Notes under the pieces: generated by a model
Databases searched by the model: none
The model's input: only the letters and a program-made list of their open reading frames with translations
Told to the model about the DNA's origin: nothing
Shown: positions 26,600-35,895 of the stretch, in pieces
Layout: each line of letters starts with the position of its first letter
Numbering within the stretch: the stretch's first letter is position 1
Program-made: the position numbers and the translations under genes
Source: an uncultured Thalassolituus sp.
GTDB lineage: Bacteria; Pseudomonadota; Gammaproteobacteria; Pseudomonadales; Oceanobacteraceae
Direction: 5' to 3'
DNA length: 64,000 bases
Assembly: GCA_913061435.1 (NCBI GenBank)
Contig: CAJXUK010000009.1
Span: 1-64,000, forward strand

Positions 26600-27853
26600 T
26601 CATGTCATAGAGCGCTTTACCGCAACGCGAGAACTGAGCAACGATAACAAAAAGCCCATCGCCATCAATCCTGAAGCAATAAAAAACAACCAATAATAGC
26701 TTTCAAAGTATCCGTATAGCGCCGACATAACATAACCCGATAGCGCTTGCGCTAAAGCAAAGATAGCCGTTGCCCAACCCCAATACTTTTTATGCTCAAC
26801 CGGCCCTACTAATTCGGCGATACGTCCAGATGTTAACGATACAACCCCTGGTACCATAGCGCCGAAGATAAATGACGAAACACTGTATTTAACTAAATCT
26901 AATGCCGTGTACTGAACCAACACTACAGGCAATATAATGGCAATTGCCTTGGCTAGATAAGCCATATTTAAAGTCTTAGACCAGCCAAAATTTTGTGCTC
27001 CATAGCGTACAATAAAAGGCCCACACATTGCACCTAAGCCAAACAGCGCCCACTGTAACGACGCAACATAAGTACCTAAACCTTGTTCACGAGAAATGAA
27101 ATCTGCCCAAAAAATGGTATGGGGTATAAAACCTAAGGCATCAAAACCATAAGCAACCAATACACACAACACAATCAAACTAAAACTCGATACTGATGAT
27201 GCTTTATCTTTGCTTGCAGCCTTAGCACTATCCGGCAGCTGCGAGCTAGATGATTGTGAGCTTGATGGCTGTGAGCTAGATGGCTGGCTCGTCAGTAATT
27301 TGCGCAGATTAATATCGTTAACCACTGCTGCTACTACACTCATTGCAGCTAATACAATCCAAGTTGCTACCAAACTGGTTTGAACTAGTAACGGAATAAT
27401 GGTGGCGGCCATTAAAGCGCCAATACCAATGCCAGTGAACATTAAAGTCCCCACACTGGCGCGGCGATCAACCGCAATAAAGGCGATCACACTGGCTGGG
27501 CCAACAACCATTAAAATAGCACCGGCAACACCAGAAACTAAGCGCCATATAAAAAACCATTCAAGGCTTAAAGGCACAGCGCAACCGATAAAACTTAATA
27601 TAACGGCAACAAAACAGGCATTCATAAGAAAACGTAAAGGCAACTTTTCTGAAATTTGATGAGCAGCAATCGCACCAAGAAAATAGCCCAAAAGGTTTGC
27701 TGCACCCAGATAAACTGCCTGATTAGCGGTAAACCATTCCTGATTAATTAACTCTGGTAATAATGGCGTATAAGAAAATCTAGCTAAACCTATACTAACG
27801 ATGGTGCTCATAATCCCCACCAATAACGCAGGAACATCTTGCTTAATAATCAT
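26600..27853 (-). CDS. MFS transporter, YbfB/YjiJ-like
   Basis: A 417-residue major facilitator with twelve predicted membrane helices. N-terminal GLARFSYTPLLPELI and the overall length match the YbfB/YjiJ group (DUF1228-type MFS). Between helices 6 and 7 lies a Ser/Gln/Pro stretch built from 15-base DNA repeats, then an Ala/Ser/Lys-rich cytoplasmic loop. Substrate unknown. It converges on the ubiD-reductase pair and has no operon partner. Confidence 0.75.
   Translation of the reverse strand: MIIKQDVPALLVGIMSTIVSIGLARFSYTPLLPELINQEWFTANQAVYLGAANLLGYFLGAIAAHQISEKLPLRFLMNACFVAVILSFIGCAVPLSLEWFFIWRLVSGVAGAILMVVGPASVIAFIAVDRRASVGTLMFTGIGIGALMAATIIPLLVQTSLVATWIVLAAMSVVAAVVNDINLRKLLTSQPSSSQPSSSQSSSSQLPDSAKAASKDKASSVSSFSLIVLCVLVAYGFDALGFIPHTIFWADFISREQGLGTYVASLQWALFGLGAMCGPFIVRYGAQNFGWSKTLNMAYLAKAIAIILPVVLVQYTALDLVKYSVSSFIFGAMVPGVVSLTSGRIAELVGPVEHKKYWGWATAIFALAQALSGYVMSALYGYFESYYWLFFIASGLMAMGFLLSLLSSRVAVKRSMT
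27238..27282. repeat. 15-base tandem repeat inside MFS gene
   Basis: Three imperfect 15-base units, 27238-27252, 27253-27267 and 27268-27282, each of the form GCTGTGAGCTAGATG. On the minus strand they encode repeated SSSQP/SSSQS units in the central cytoplasmic loop. In-frame unit length means expansion would not break the gene. Confidence 0.7.
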
Positions 27854-27959
27854 AGGTTGAAACGCCTTAACTTACCGTTTGATAGCTTTCTGCACGGTAG
27901 CTTGATATTTAGTTGATAATTTTATTTATTGAATAATAAATGGGTGCCATTACTCGCAC

Positions 27960-27984
27960 AAAAAAGCCGCTTCAACAAGCGGCT
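27960..27984 (-). terminator. Terminator of the algZR-hemCDXY unit
   Basis: On the minus strand AGCCGCTT pairs with AAGCGGCT around GTTG and is followed by a six-T run. It lies about 50 bases after the hemY stop and is a typical intrinsic terminator for everything upstream from algZ. Confidence 0.85.
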
Positions 27985-28032
27985 CGTATCATTTCTACAC
28001 CAAAGTACAAAGCTCAGTAAAGGCGTTAGTAA

Positions 28033-29235
28033 CTAAAACAGGGCTTTATTAAAATGCTCACACGCGCCTTCAAAGTCACCCTGCTTGGTCAGCAAATCAC
28101 CTAATTCCGCATGAATCTCCGGCAGTGCTTTAATACTGGCCGCCGCCACTAAATATTCTTTTGCTTTATCTGCATTACCGGCACGATTAGCAATGCGCCC
28201 CAAAGCCAGTAAGAGCATAGGATCATTAGTTCGCTCGGTTAATTGCTGCTCAGCAAACAATAGCTGACGCTGAGTGTCGGCAGCATCAATGCAACCATAC
28301 AAGTTAATCAGATCATCGTGCCATACCGAAGATAGGGCTCCACGTAGCACATGCTCTGCTTTGCTAGGTTGCTTTAGTTGTAATAATAAATCGACATAAC
28401 AACGCAATACATCTTCCGATAAGCGCACGGCTTTAGGGGCATCATTATAGATTTCAGCAATCACGTCAGCCTGTCCAGTAGCCGCGGCTACACTTGAACC
28501 ATAGCTTTTAGCAGCGCGATGCATTAACTGAATAACCACCTTCTCTTCCAACTCTTTCAGCTTGTCTTGCGGGATGAGTTTCGCCAACTTACGCACAGTG
28601 GGCAGCAACTCTTTTAGTGCAATCCAATCTTCCAGTTCGGTCAAAACTTTAATATGCATTTTCAACAAATGCTTATGCTTAGGATTTTTCTTGCGTAGAC
28701 GTAGCACAACTGCCAACGCTTGCTCAATTTGTCCACGAGAAATCAATAATTGTATTTGAGTAATGGCAACGGCTAACTCAGCTCCCTTGGTACTTTGGCT
28801 GGCTTCTTTTAACCAGTGCTCAGACTTATCCATATCTCCTTGCTCGTATGCTGCTCGAGCTGCGCCCAAGTAGTTAATCAACGGATTGTCGCCCAAAGTT
28901 GCTGCCTGAGTAAGCTGGCGCTCCGCTGTGTGCCACTGACCTTGCGCTAGGCTCAAAAAACCACGCGTAGTTTGCCGCTGGCCACGCACAGAACGACGTT
29001 TTTTACGCCATTCATTAATACGCCAATCGCTACCAATCAATAGCAACACTAAACGTAATACCAAATATACCGAAACAAAAAATAGCGCCAGCATGACCAC
29101 AAAAAACCAAAAGCTGGTTTCTAAAGTGTAATGACTCCAGCTAAACAACACATAACCAGAGTCGAGACTAATCATATAACCAAAAGACAAACCCACCAGC
29201 AAAAAACCAGCGACTAAGATAACGAGTTTTTTCAT
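28033..29235 (-). CDS. hemY: HemY, TPR membrane protein of haem gene cluster
   Basis: A 400-residue protein with two N-terminal membrane helices (about 4-24 and 38-64) followed by TPR-like helical repeats in which AARAAYEQGD and ALGRIANRAGNADKAKEYL are recognisable. The HemY N-terminal domain is typical of proteobacterial haem clusters. It is not the protoporphyrinogen oxidase also called HemY. It is probably a scaffold at the inner membrane. Last gene of the unit, 13 bases after hemX, followed by a terminator. Confidence 0.9.
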   Translation of the reverse strand: MKKLVILVAGFLLVGLSFGYMISLDSGYVLFSWSHYTLETSFWFFVVMLALFFVSVYLVLRLVLLLIGSDWRINEWRKKRRSVRGQRQTTRGFLSLAQGQWHTAERQLTQAATLGDNPLINYLGAARAAYEQGDMDKSEHWLKEASQSTKGAELAVAITQIQLLISRGQIEQALAVVLRLRKKNPKHKHLLKMHIKVLTELEDWIALKELLPTVRKLAKLIPQDKLKELEEKVVIQLMHRAAKSYGSSVAAATGQADVIAEIYNDAPKAVRLSEDVLRCYVDLLLQLKQPSKAEHVLRGALSSVWHDDLINLYGCIDAADTQRQLLFAEQQLTERTNDPMLLLALGRIANRAGNADKAKEYLVAAASIKALPEIHAELGDLLTKQGDFEGACEHFNKALF

Positions 29236-29248
29236 TGTTTAATCCTCG

Positions 29249-30373
29249 TTACTTAACAGTTTGATTAGTATTAGACTGCAACGGCAAGGCCGCATCACGG
29301 CGCTGCTGTTGCTGCAATTGGCGTAAAGTATTTAGCGAATCACTGATATCAGGCAATGCAGGGGCCACTTGCCAAGCTTGCAATTCTGTTAATGTAGCCT
29401 TAATTGCAGTAGCACTGTCACTTTCAACCATCACGTACTGATCAAGCCATTGCTTTGTTCTAACAATGCTCTGCTGATACAAATCATGTTGTTGACGCAC
29501 CAGAGCCACTTGAGCTTGCTCTAACATTAAGTGCATATTTTGCTGTAAATAATATTGCTGGTCGGGTGTCAACGGCGCTGGTAAAGCAGACTCATGCTGG
29601 CGAATGCGAACAACGGCACCAATACCAGTCCAAGCCTTATTTAAAAACTTTTGCCATGGGTTTTGCTCTAAAGGCGCGACCGGTTCATCGGCTACTTTTT
29701 GTGCGGGCAAGGTCCGAGGCATCCATTCAAGTTGTGCAATTTGATTTTGCACAGCCTGTATACGCGCGACAGCACCTGTAGTATCCACAGCGGGTACACT
29801 TTTTAACACCTGAATTTCTGTCGCTACGCGCTGACGCACAGGGAACAGTAATGGGCTATCAGTTTCTGCCAGCACCTTATCGGCAGCCCTTAAAATTGCC
29901 AAAGAACCTTGCACATCCGTTTCTAATACCAAGCGCTGATTAGCCAAACGTAATAAATACTCCGCTTCTGCTAACAACCAATCATTTCGATCTGCACCAG
30001 GCAACTGCGCTAAACGTTCACCATTGTGTTGGACTTGCTGGCTTTGCAAACGCGCTTGTTTTTCAATATTTGCGAGTTTTTGCTGCAGGGAAATTTTGCT
30101 ACCTTCACTATTACGCAGGTCTTGATCTAGGTTGGCCACTCGTTGAGACAATTCATAGCCTTTCCATGCCAAACCGCCAATCGCCGCCAACGATAAAAAG
30201 ACCAATAACAAGGCAACAACCGCGATAACCGTACCAGTCTTCGATTTAGTTGAAGGTTCTGTCGATTTTTTTTTCGGTGCTTTATCTGTTTTAGCAGAAG
30301 CAGTTTCAGCGGCCGGCTTACTAGCGCCTGCTGGCGTTGTCACTGCTGGGGATTGTTCCACGTTATCAGTCAC
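29249..30373 (-). CDS. hemX: HemX membrane protein
   Basis: A 374-residue protein: a Thr/Ala/Lys/Pro-rich cytoplasmic N terminus (about 1-48), one membrane helix (about 48-70), then a long coiled coil (75-120) and a helical periplasmic domain with DWLLAEAEYLLRLANQRL, the HemX family hallmark. The name comes from its position; the uroporphyrinogen methyltransferase activity once proposed is not supported by the sequence type. It lies between hemD and hemY with short spacing, in the same order as in Pseudomonas and E. coli. Confidence 0.9.
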   Translation of the reverse strand: MTDNVEQSPAVTTPAGASKPAAETASAKTDKAPKKKSTEPSTKSKTGTVIAVVALLLVFLSLAAIGGLAWKGYELSQRVANLDQDLRNSEGSKISLQQKLANIEKQARLQSQQVQHNGERLAQLPGADRNDWLLAEAEYLLRLANQRLVLETDVQGSLAILRAADKVLAETDSPLLFPVRQRVATEIQVLKSVPAVDTTGAVARIQAVQNQIAQLEWMPRTLPAQKVADEPVAPLEQNPWQKFLNKAWTGIGAVVRIRQHESALPAPLTPDQQYYLQQNMHLMLEQAQVALVRQQHDLYQQSIVRTKQWLDQYVMVESDSATAIKATLTELQAWQVAPALPDISDSLNTLRQLQQQQRRDAALPLQSNTNQTVK

Positions 30374-30393
30374 AAATATTTTCCTTCAAATTA

Positions 30394-31209
30394 TTATTGG
30401 TTCTTATCTTGCCAGCGCTTTACAGCAGCCAACATATCAACATCTAAAGCGCTGTCGGCCATTTCAATATGAGCAACACCCAGTGATTGGGCCAGATCGG
30501 CCACACGTTGACTGGGGGCAATAATGCCACGAATATGATCAGCAATATTTGGCTGTTGCGACACTACGGCTTCTAACCCTTGGCCACTGCTCACCATTAA
30601 CAAAGGTGATTGTGCAAGTACCTGCCGCCATTGCTGATCACTATAATCTGGCACAAGGCGCTGATAAAGCTCAGAATAAAACACTTCTGCACCACGCTCT
30701 CGTAGGGTAGAAGCCAGCTTTTCACGGCCACCGACTCCTCGCCAGATTAATACTTTTTTACCTGCAACATTTGTTAATTCAGGCATTACCAGCGCACTTT
30801 CACTATCAAACCGGCTAGCCGGTATTTTCACATCCAAACCTTGCTCACGCATCACACGCGCTGTCACAGGACCAATTGCTACCCAATCTATTCCCATAGG
30901 GCCACTGACATTAAATTGCCCTAATGGCCAATACTGATCAAGATGAGATAAGCCAATTTCTGCAGCATTACTACTAATCACAATCACCACATCGTAGCGA
31001 TCAATGTTCATAAATTGTGACTTAATCGCCGGCGTTTCATCCAGTGCTTTAATTTCTAACATGGGGTGGCGAATGACTTCGCAATCCAAGGCGGTTAAAG
31101 CATTGCAAATATCTGCAGCCTGTGTCGAAGGTCTAATCACCAGCACAGGCAGCAGCAGTGAGCTTGTAGATACATTAAAATTGGGCGAGTTCAAATTAGG
31201 CTTGTTCAT
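30394..31209 (-). CDS. hemD: Uroporphyrinogen-III synthase
   Basis: Converts hydroxymethylbilane to uroporphyrinogen III with inversion of ring D. The 271-residue protein has the HemD pattern: [11 protein letters not shown] at the start, [31 protein letters not shown] and [13 protein letters not shown]. Sequence conservation in this family is low, but the position behind hemC is decisive. ATG 31209 overlaps hemC by 14 bases; a GTG at 31236 would overlap by 41. Neither has a strong ribosome site, consistent with coupling to hemC translation. Confidence 0.9.
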   Translation of the reverse strand: MNKPNLNSPNFNVSTSSLLLPVLVIRPSTQAADICNALTALDCEVIRHPMLEIKALDETPAIKSQFMNIDRYDVVIVISSNAAEIGLSHLDQYWPLGQFNVSGPMGIDWVAIGPVTARVMREQGLDVKIPASRFDSESALVMPELTNVAGKKVLIWRGVGGREKLASTLRERGAEVFYSELYQRLVPDYSDQQWRQVLAQSPLLMVSSGQGLEAVVSQQPNIADHIRGIIAPSQRVADLAQSLGVAHIEMADSALDVDMLAAVKRWQDKNQ

Positions 31210-32128
31210 AAACTTCTGCAAGAATTTTATCAGCACCCTGACTAATTAAATCTTCCGCGGCACGAATACCCAAGGCTTCTGCTTCTGCTGCTGGGCCACG
31301 ATATTCAGTGGTTAGCATCTGCTTACCGTCTACACTGCCAACTAGGCCACGCAACCAAAGCTCACCTTCTTTCTCAATCGCATAACACGCAATGGGTACC
31401 TGGCAACCACCTTGCAGGCGCTTGTTCATTGCACGTTCAGCCAACACACGAGAAGCAGTAACATCGTGCTGTAACGGTTTCAGTAACGCTAACGTTTCGG
31501 CATCGTTTGAACGTAGCTCGATACCTACCGCCCCTTGACCACCTGCTGGAAGTGATACTTCAGGCTCTAAATATTGGGCAATGCGTGAATCCATTTCTAA
31601 ACGCAACAAACCTGCCGACGCTAAAATAATGGCATCAAACTCACCGGCATCTAATTTACCCAAACGAGTTTGCACGTTGCCACGCAGTGAACGAATGACT
31701 AAATCCGGGCGTAGGTTCTGTAGCTGACATTGACGACGCAAGCTCGACGTACCAACTACGGCACCTTGCGGCAGCTCTTCTAAGGTTTTGTAGTGGTTTG
31801 AAACAAATGCATCACGGGGGTTTTCACGCTCTAAAATAATGCCTAGCTCTAATCCTTCTGGGAATTCCATCGGGACATCTTTCATTGAGTGAACCGCAAT
31901 ATCAGCATCACCGGCCAACATAGCCACTTCTAATTCTTTAACAAATAAACCCTTACCACCAATTTTAGACAATGGTGTATCCAATAAAATATCGCCTTGC
32001 GTTTTAAAAGTAACCAACTCAACCGTTAGGTCGGGATTTAACTCTAATAATCGTGCTTGAACATGCTCAGCCTGCCACATGGCAAGCGGGCTTCTTCGTG
32101 TGGCAATTCTGAGGGTACGGGCAGACAT
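31196..32128 (-). CDS. hemC: Hydroxymethylbilane synthase
   Basis: Polymerises four porphobilinogen molecules in haem synthesis. The 310-residue protein is standard size (E. coli 313) and has [14 protein letters not shown], the conserved [30 protein letters not shown], and the cofactor cysteine in [10 protein letters not shown]. Start ATG 32128 is chosen for the ideal AAGGAAATCTT before it; the frame extends six codons upstream. It follows algR by about 100 bases. Confidence 0.96.
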   Translation of the reverse strand: MSARTLRIATRRSPLAMWQAEHVQARLLELNPDLTVELVTFKTQGDILLDTPLSKIGGKGLFVKELEVAMLAGDADIAVHSMKDVPMEFPEGLELGIILERENPRDAFVSNHYKTLEELPQGAVVGTSSLRRQCQLQNLRPDLVIRSLRGNVQTRLGKLDAGEFDAIILASAGLLRLEMDSRIAQYLEPEVSLPAGGQGAVGIELRSNDAETLALLKPLQHDVTASRVLAERAMNKRLQGGCQVPIACYAIEKEGELWLRGLVGSVDGKQMLTTEYRGPAAEAEALGIRAAEDLISQGADKILAEVYEQA

Positions 32129-32229
32129 AAGATTTCCTTTGCACAATAAACAAAAATTTGGTCAATGATACCAGTTTTTATAATGTTATTAAGGCTTGAG
32201 CACGGAATAGCGGTTTTATGACAAAGGGA

Positions 32230-33009
32230 TTAAATTTCTTTCATCAGTTTACGGACTTGCGATAAGTGACGACGGCTAACATGCATGCCTTCACCATGGC
32301 CTTTTAGATACAACAAATGCATACGGCTATCAGCACTTTCTAGCCGTTCAATCTTACTTTTAGCCACCAAAGCATTACGGTGAATGCGAATAAAGCTCTG
32401 CTCAAACTCTCGTTCTAAGACTTTTAATGGTTCATCAATTAACACTTCTGCCCAAATCACCTCATGAATACCATCGTGAATTTGATAGCACACCGTCGTG
32501 TATTTTTGATCAGCCTGAAAACTATCAATATCGGCTATCGGTATTAATTGCAGGCCCTGGTGGGTTTTAGCACTTATATGAGTTCTGGCATGAACCTGTG
32601 AAGATAGCAAAGGTTCAGAGTCGGTTACTGATTGCTGCTCAAGCCAACGCTGAGCTTTTAATAAAGCCTTACTGAAATCTTCTTTTCGTATAGGTTTTAA
32701 TAAGTAATCGACGGCATCAACTTTAAAAGCATGAAAAGCATACTCGTCATAAGCCGTACAAAAAATAATAGCGGGAGTAACTTCACTAGCTTCTTGTGCT
32801 AATGCTTTAGCAACATCGAGCCCCGTTAAGCCAGGCATTTCTATATCCAACAACACAATATCGGCTTTATGTTGACGCAACCAATCAAGAGCCGCTTGGC
32901 CGTTGGCAGCTTCTGCAACCACATCAAAATCATCATGCTCGGCTAACAAACGCAAGATACGTTGGCGCGCAAGGGGTTCATCATCAACCAATAAAATACG
33001 TAAAGTCAT
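32230..33009 (-). CDS. algR: LytTR response regulator AlgR
   Basis: A 259-residue response regulator. The receiver domain (about 1-120) has the acidic pair in LVDDEPLAR, phospho-acceptor Asp55 in LLDIEMPG, a Thr in CTAYDEYA and Lys in LLKPI. The C-terminal LytTR DNA-binding domain (about 155-259) has HRNALVAKSKIERL. In Pseudomonas AlgR controls alginate, twitching and virulence genes. No alginate genes are in the window, so targets here are unknown. It lies 25 bases after algZ and before hemC, exactly as in Pseudomonas. Confidence 0.9.
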   Translation of the reverse strand: MTLRILLVDDEPLARQRILRLLAEHDDFDVVAEAANGQAALDWLRQHKADIVLLDIEMPGLTGLDVAKALAQEASEVTPAIIFCTAYDEYAFHAFKVDAVDYLLKPIRKEDFSKALLKAQRWLEQQSVTDSEPLLSSQVHARTHISAKTHQGLQLIPIADIDSFQADQKYTTVCYQIHDGIHEVIWAEVLIDEPLKVLEREFEQSFIRIHRNALVAKSKIERLESADSRMHLLYLKGHGEGMHVSRRHLSQVRKLMKEI

Positions 33010-33034
33010 TGGACCTCCTATTGCTGCTAGCGGT

Positions 33035-34141
33035 TTAACTATTAAGCGCTTTCGTTGTTACTTCATTATATTGTGGCAAACTAATTGTCACAGAGAACTG
33101 GTTAGCAGTTTGCTGGCAGTGCAAAGCTGCATCTGCTGAAAAAATTGCTTCTAGCCTCATCGCAATATTGGGCAACGACACACGATGACCATCGCTTGCG
33201 ACGCTTTGTTCGGGCTTATCATTACGAATCTCTAATTGCCAAACCGTTAACGCACTAGGTTTTGATACTTTACTCACGGGCATTTTTTGTAAGCTAATGA
33301 CCAAATCGCCCCCGTTAACCAATGGCTGAACCCCATGATAAACCGCATTTTCTAATAGCGGCTGCAAAATCAACTGCGGCACCTGTATTTTCGGCAAGGT
33401 GCTGGGTAATTGCCAGCGTACCCGCAAACGCTCACCTAATCGCTGTTGTTCGATACTTAAATAACGCCGCCCCAATTCAATTTCTGCAGCTAGATCAACT
33501 TGAGCATCTTGGTCTTTTAAAACCACACGAAATAACGACGACAAATCCACCAGCATAGTTTCGGCTTTTTCAGGGTCCACCATAATTAAAGATGCAACCG
33601 TATTTAAACTATTAAAAAAGAAGTGCGGACGAATTCTTGCCTGCAGTGACTGCAAACGGGATCTTAGCTCTGCTTGGCTTTTTAAGCGCCACTGACTTTG
33701 TACATAAAAATAACGCAAAGCCATACCGCCAAAAATAACACTGATCAACATGTTACGGATAACCCAAGCCACAACATTAGAGGGCACCAAGCTCTGCGAC
33801 CCATTTAATGCTGCACCGGGGATCAAGTATAAAGCACCCACACTCACACTAAAGGACACCAACAGCAGTAAAAACATGGCCCAAATCACAGCCCAAACCA
33901 AGTTAAGCCGGGCCATAAACCTGCGGGTTTGGCACAATAAAGCAACCGACAACAAGGCTACCCATTGCACAAAGTAAGACAAAGTAGCAAAACGCTGCCA
34001 TTGAAAATCCATCAAACCGCTGTCGATTAACACCAAGGCAATAACCAAGCTTTCACACAATAAAATAAGCACCAAGATAGCGCGTACATTGCATAAATCG
34101 GGCAAGAAAAAAGATTCGAGTTTATTATTCTGTTTTGTCAT
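33035..34141 (-). CDS. algZ: LytS-type sensor histidine kinase AlgZ/FimS
   Basis: A 368-residue membrane sensor kinase. Six hydrophobic segments occupy about residues 15-155, then a short helical linker and the His_kinase domain with RPHFFFNSLNTVASLI, in which the histidine is the phospho-acceptor, and an ATPase domain with QLILQPLLENAVYHG. The lack of a classic GHKL G2 box is usual in the LytS/AlgZ group. It is the likely partner of the adjacent AlgR and is divergent from argH with 156 bases between. Confidence 0.88.
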   Translation of the reverse strand: MTKQNNKLESFFLPDLCNVRAILVLILLCESLVIALVLIDSGLMDFQWQRFATLSYFVQWVALLSVALLCQTRRFMARLNLVWAVIWAMFLLLLVSFSVSVGALYLIPGAALNGSQSLVPSNVVAWVIRNMLISVIFGGMALRYFYVQSQWRLKSQAELRSRLQSLQARIRPHFFFNSLNTVASLIMVDPEKAETMLVDLSSLFRVVLKDQDAQVDLAAEIELGRRYLSIEQQRLGERLRVRWQLPSTLPKIQVPQLILQPLLENAVYHGVQPLVNGGDLVISLQKMPVSKVSKPSALTVWQLEIRNDKPEQSVASDGHRVSLPNIAMRLEAIFSADAALHCQQTANQFSVTISLPQYNEVTTKALNS

Positions 34142-34297
34142 TACTTGAGTGTATCAAACCTCTCCCAATCCAACGACTAACTAGTGCACACATTAGAGCA
34201 CACGTTACACTGCTAGCCGCCAGCCCATCAGAAGGCTATAATTCGGCCATTAAATTTTCGCTTTTCTTTTTAGCCCTTCTTTTTAGCCGAGGTATTC

Positions 34298-35689
34298 ATG
34301 TCCGATCAAACTAACTCTTCTTGGGGTGGCCGTTTTTCTGAGCCAACCGATGCATTTGTTGCCCGTTATACAGCATCAGTTGATTTTGATCAGCGTATGT
34401 ACGCTCAAGACATTCAAGGCTCTATTGCTCACGCCAAAATGCTCACCAAGGTTGGCGTGCTAACCCAAGCTGAATGCGACGATATTTTACGCGGCCTAGA
34501 AGAAGTGCGTATAGAAATTGAGCGCGGCGAATTCAACTGGTCGGTTGAACTAGAAGACGTTCACATGAACATCGAAGCCGCGTTAACCGCTAAAATCGGC
34601 ATCACGGGTAAAAAACTGCACACAGGCCGTTCGCGTAACGACCAAGTCGCAACCGATATTCGTTTATACCTGCGTGACGAAATTGATAACATCACAACAG
34701 AATTAACGCGCTTACAGCAAGGCCTAATTGGTTTAGCAGAAGCTAACTCCGACACTATTATGCCGGGCTTCACCCACCTGCAAACCGCTCAGCCAGTGAC
34801 TTTTGGCCACCACATTTTGGCATGGAACGAAATGTTAGAACGTGATTACGAGCGTCTATTAGATGTACGTAAGCGTTTAAACCACTTGCCATTAGGTGCT
34901 GCAGCATTAGCAGGTACGACTTACCCAATCGACCGTCACTATACCGCTGAATTATTAGGTTTCACCGCGCCGACTGAAAACAGCCTAGATTCGGTTTCTG
35001 ACCGTGACTTCGCCATTGAATTCACCTCTGCTGCGGCCATCATCATGATGCACATGTCGCGTTTTTCAGAAGAATTGGTGCTTTGGGCTTCGGCACAGTT
35101 TCAGTTTATTCACTTGCCAGATCGCTTCTGCACCGGCTCTTCTATTATGCCGCAGAAGAAAAACCCAGATGTTCCTGAGTTGGTGCGTGGTAAATCTGGC
35201 CGGGTTTATGGTCACTTAGTTTCTCTTTTAACCTTGATGAAATCACAGCCACTGGCGTACAACAAAGACAACCAAGAAGATAAAGAACCGTTGTTTGATA
35301 CCGTTGATACCTTGCGTGACAGCATCCGTGCATTTGCCGATATGGCCCCACATCTTGAGCCCAACAAGCCGTCTATGTACGAAGCCGCCCGTCGTGGTTT
35401 CTCAACTGCAACCGACCTTGCTGACTACGTGGTAGTAAAAGGCATTCCATTCCGTGATGCTCACGAGATTGTCGGTAAAGCGGTAGCTTATGGCATAGAA
35501 ACCAGCAAAGACCTCAGTGAAATGACCTTAGAAGAGCTACAGCAGTTTTCTGATCAAATCACCGCTGACGTATTCGACGTACTAACCCTCGAAGGTTCTG
35601 TTGCTGCTCGCGACCATATTGGTGGCACCGCACCTAAACAAGTATTGGCTGCGGCAAAGCGTGCTAGCGAACGTTTAGCACAACGCTAA
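34298..35689 (+). CDS. argH: Argininosuccinate lyase
   Basis: Final step of arginine synthesis: argininosuccinate to arginine and fumarate, in the cytosol. The 463-residue protein shows [27 protein letters not shown], the [10 protein letters not shown] catalytic His region and the flexible loop [12 protein letters not shown] containing the catalytic Ser. E. coli ArgH has 457 residues. It is divergent from algZ, as in Pseudomonas, and is followed by a hairpin. Confidence 0.97.
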   Translation: MSDQTNSSWGGRFSEPTDAFVARYTASVDFDQRMYAQDIQGSIAHAKMLTKVGVLTQAECDDILRGLEEVRIEIERGEFNWSVELEDVHMNIEAALTAKIGITGKKLHTGRSRNDQVATDIRLYLRDEIDNITTELTRLQQGLIGLAEANSDTIMPGFTHLQTAQPVTFGHHILAWNEMLERDYERLLDVRKRLNHLPLGAAALAGTTYPIDRHYTAELLGFTAPTENSLDSVSDRDFAIEFTSAAAIIMMHMSRFSEELVLWASAQFQFIHLPDRFCTGSSIMPQKKNPDVPELVRGKSGRVYGHLVSLLTLMKSQPLAYNKDNQEDKEPLFDTVDTLRDSIRAFADMAPHLEPNKPSMYEAARRGFSTATDLADYVVVKGIPFRDAHEIVGKAVAYGIETSKDLSEMTLEELQQFSDQITADVFDVLTLEGSVAARDHIGGTAPKQVLAAAKRASERLAQR

Positions 35690-35736
35690 CAATGCCTTTA
35701 ATTGCGTTGCTTAACATTTCATTGGTTTGCTAAAGG

Positions 35737-35764
35737 GTACAGCTAAATTCATTTTTAGCTGTAC
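35737..35764 (+). terminator. Hairpin after argH
   Basis: Perfect 11-base inverted repeat GTACAGCTAAA (35737-35747) and TTTAGCTGTAC (35754-35764) about 48 bases after the argH stop. The loop is 6 bases; there is a T run inside the stem side rather than after it. GATCTGT is repeated just downstream. Confidence 0.5.
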
Positions 35765-35895
35765 TTGATCTGTGCTGGATCTGTACTTTAGTCGACCAAG
35801 TAGACCTTTTGCGCCACATTCCTATATTCCACTAGAGTTATGTCTGTTTTTGAGCTATTACTAAGATACTGGCAGATTAATTCAGGAATAAAACA

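Noticed and set aside
26502-26696. Plus frame after the reductase
   Set aside because: It spans the hairpin and the end of the convergent MFS gene, with no homologous features.
28033-34141. Alginate biosynthesis locus
   Set aside because: Only regulators (AlgR, AlgZ, AlgP, AlgQ) are present; no algD, alg8 or algE type genes in the window.
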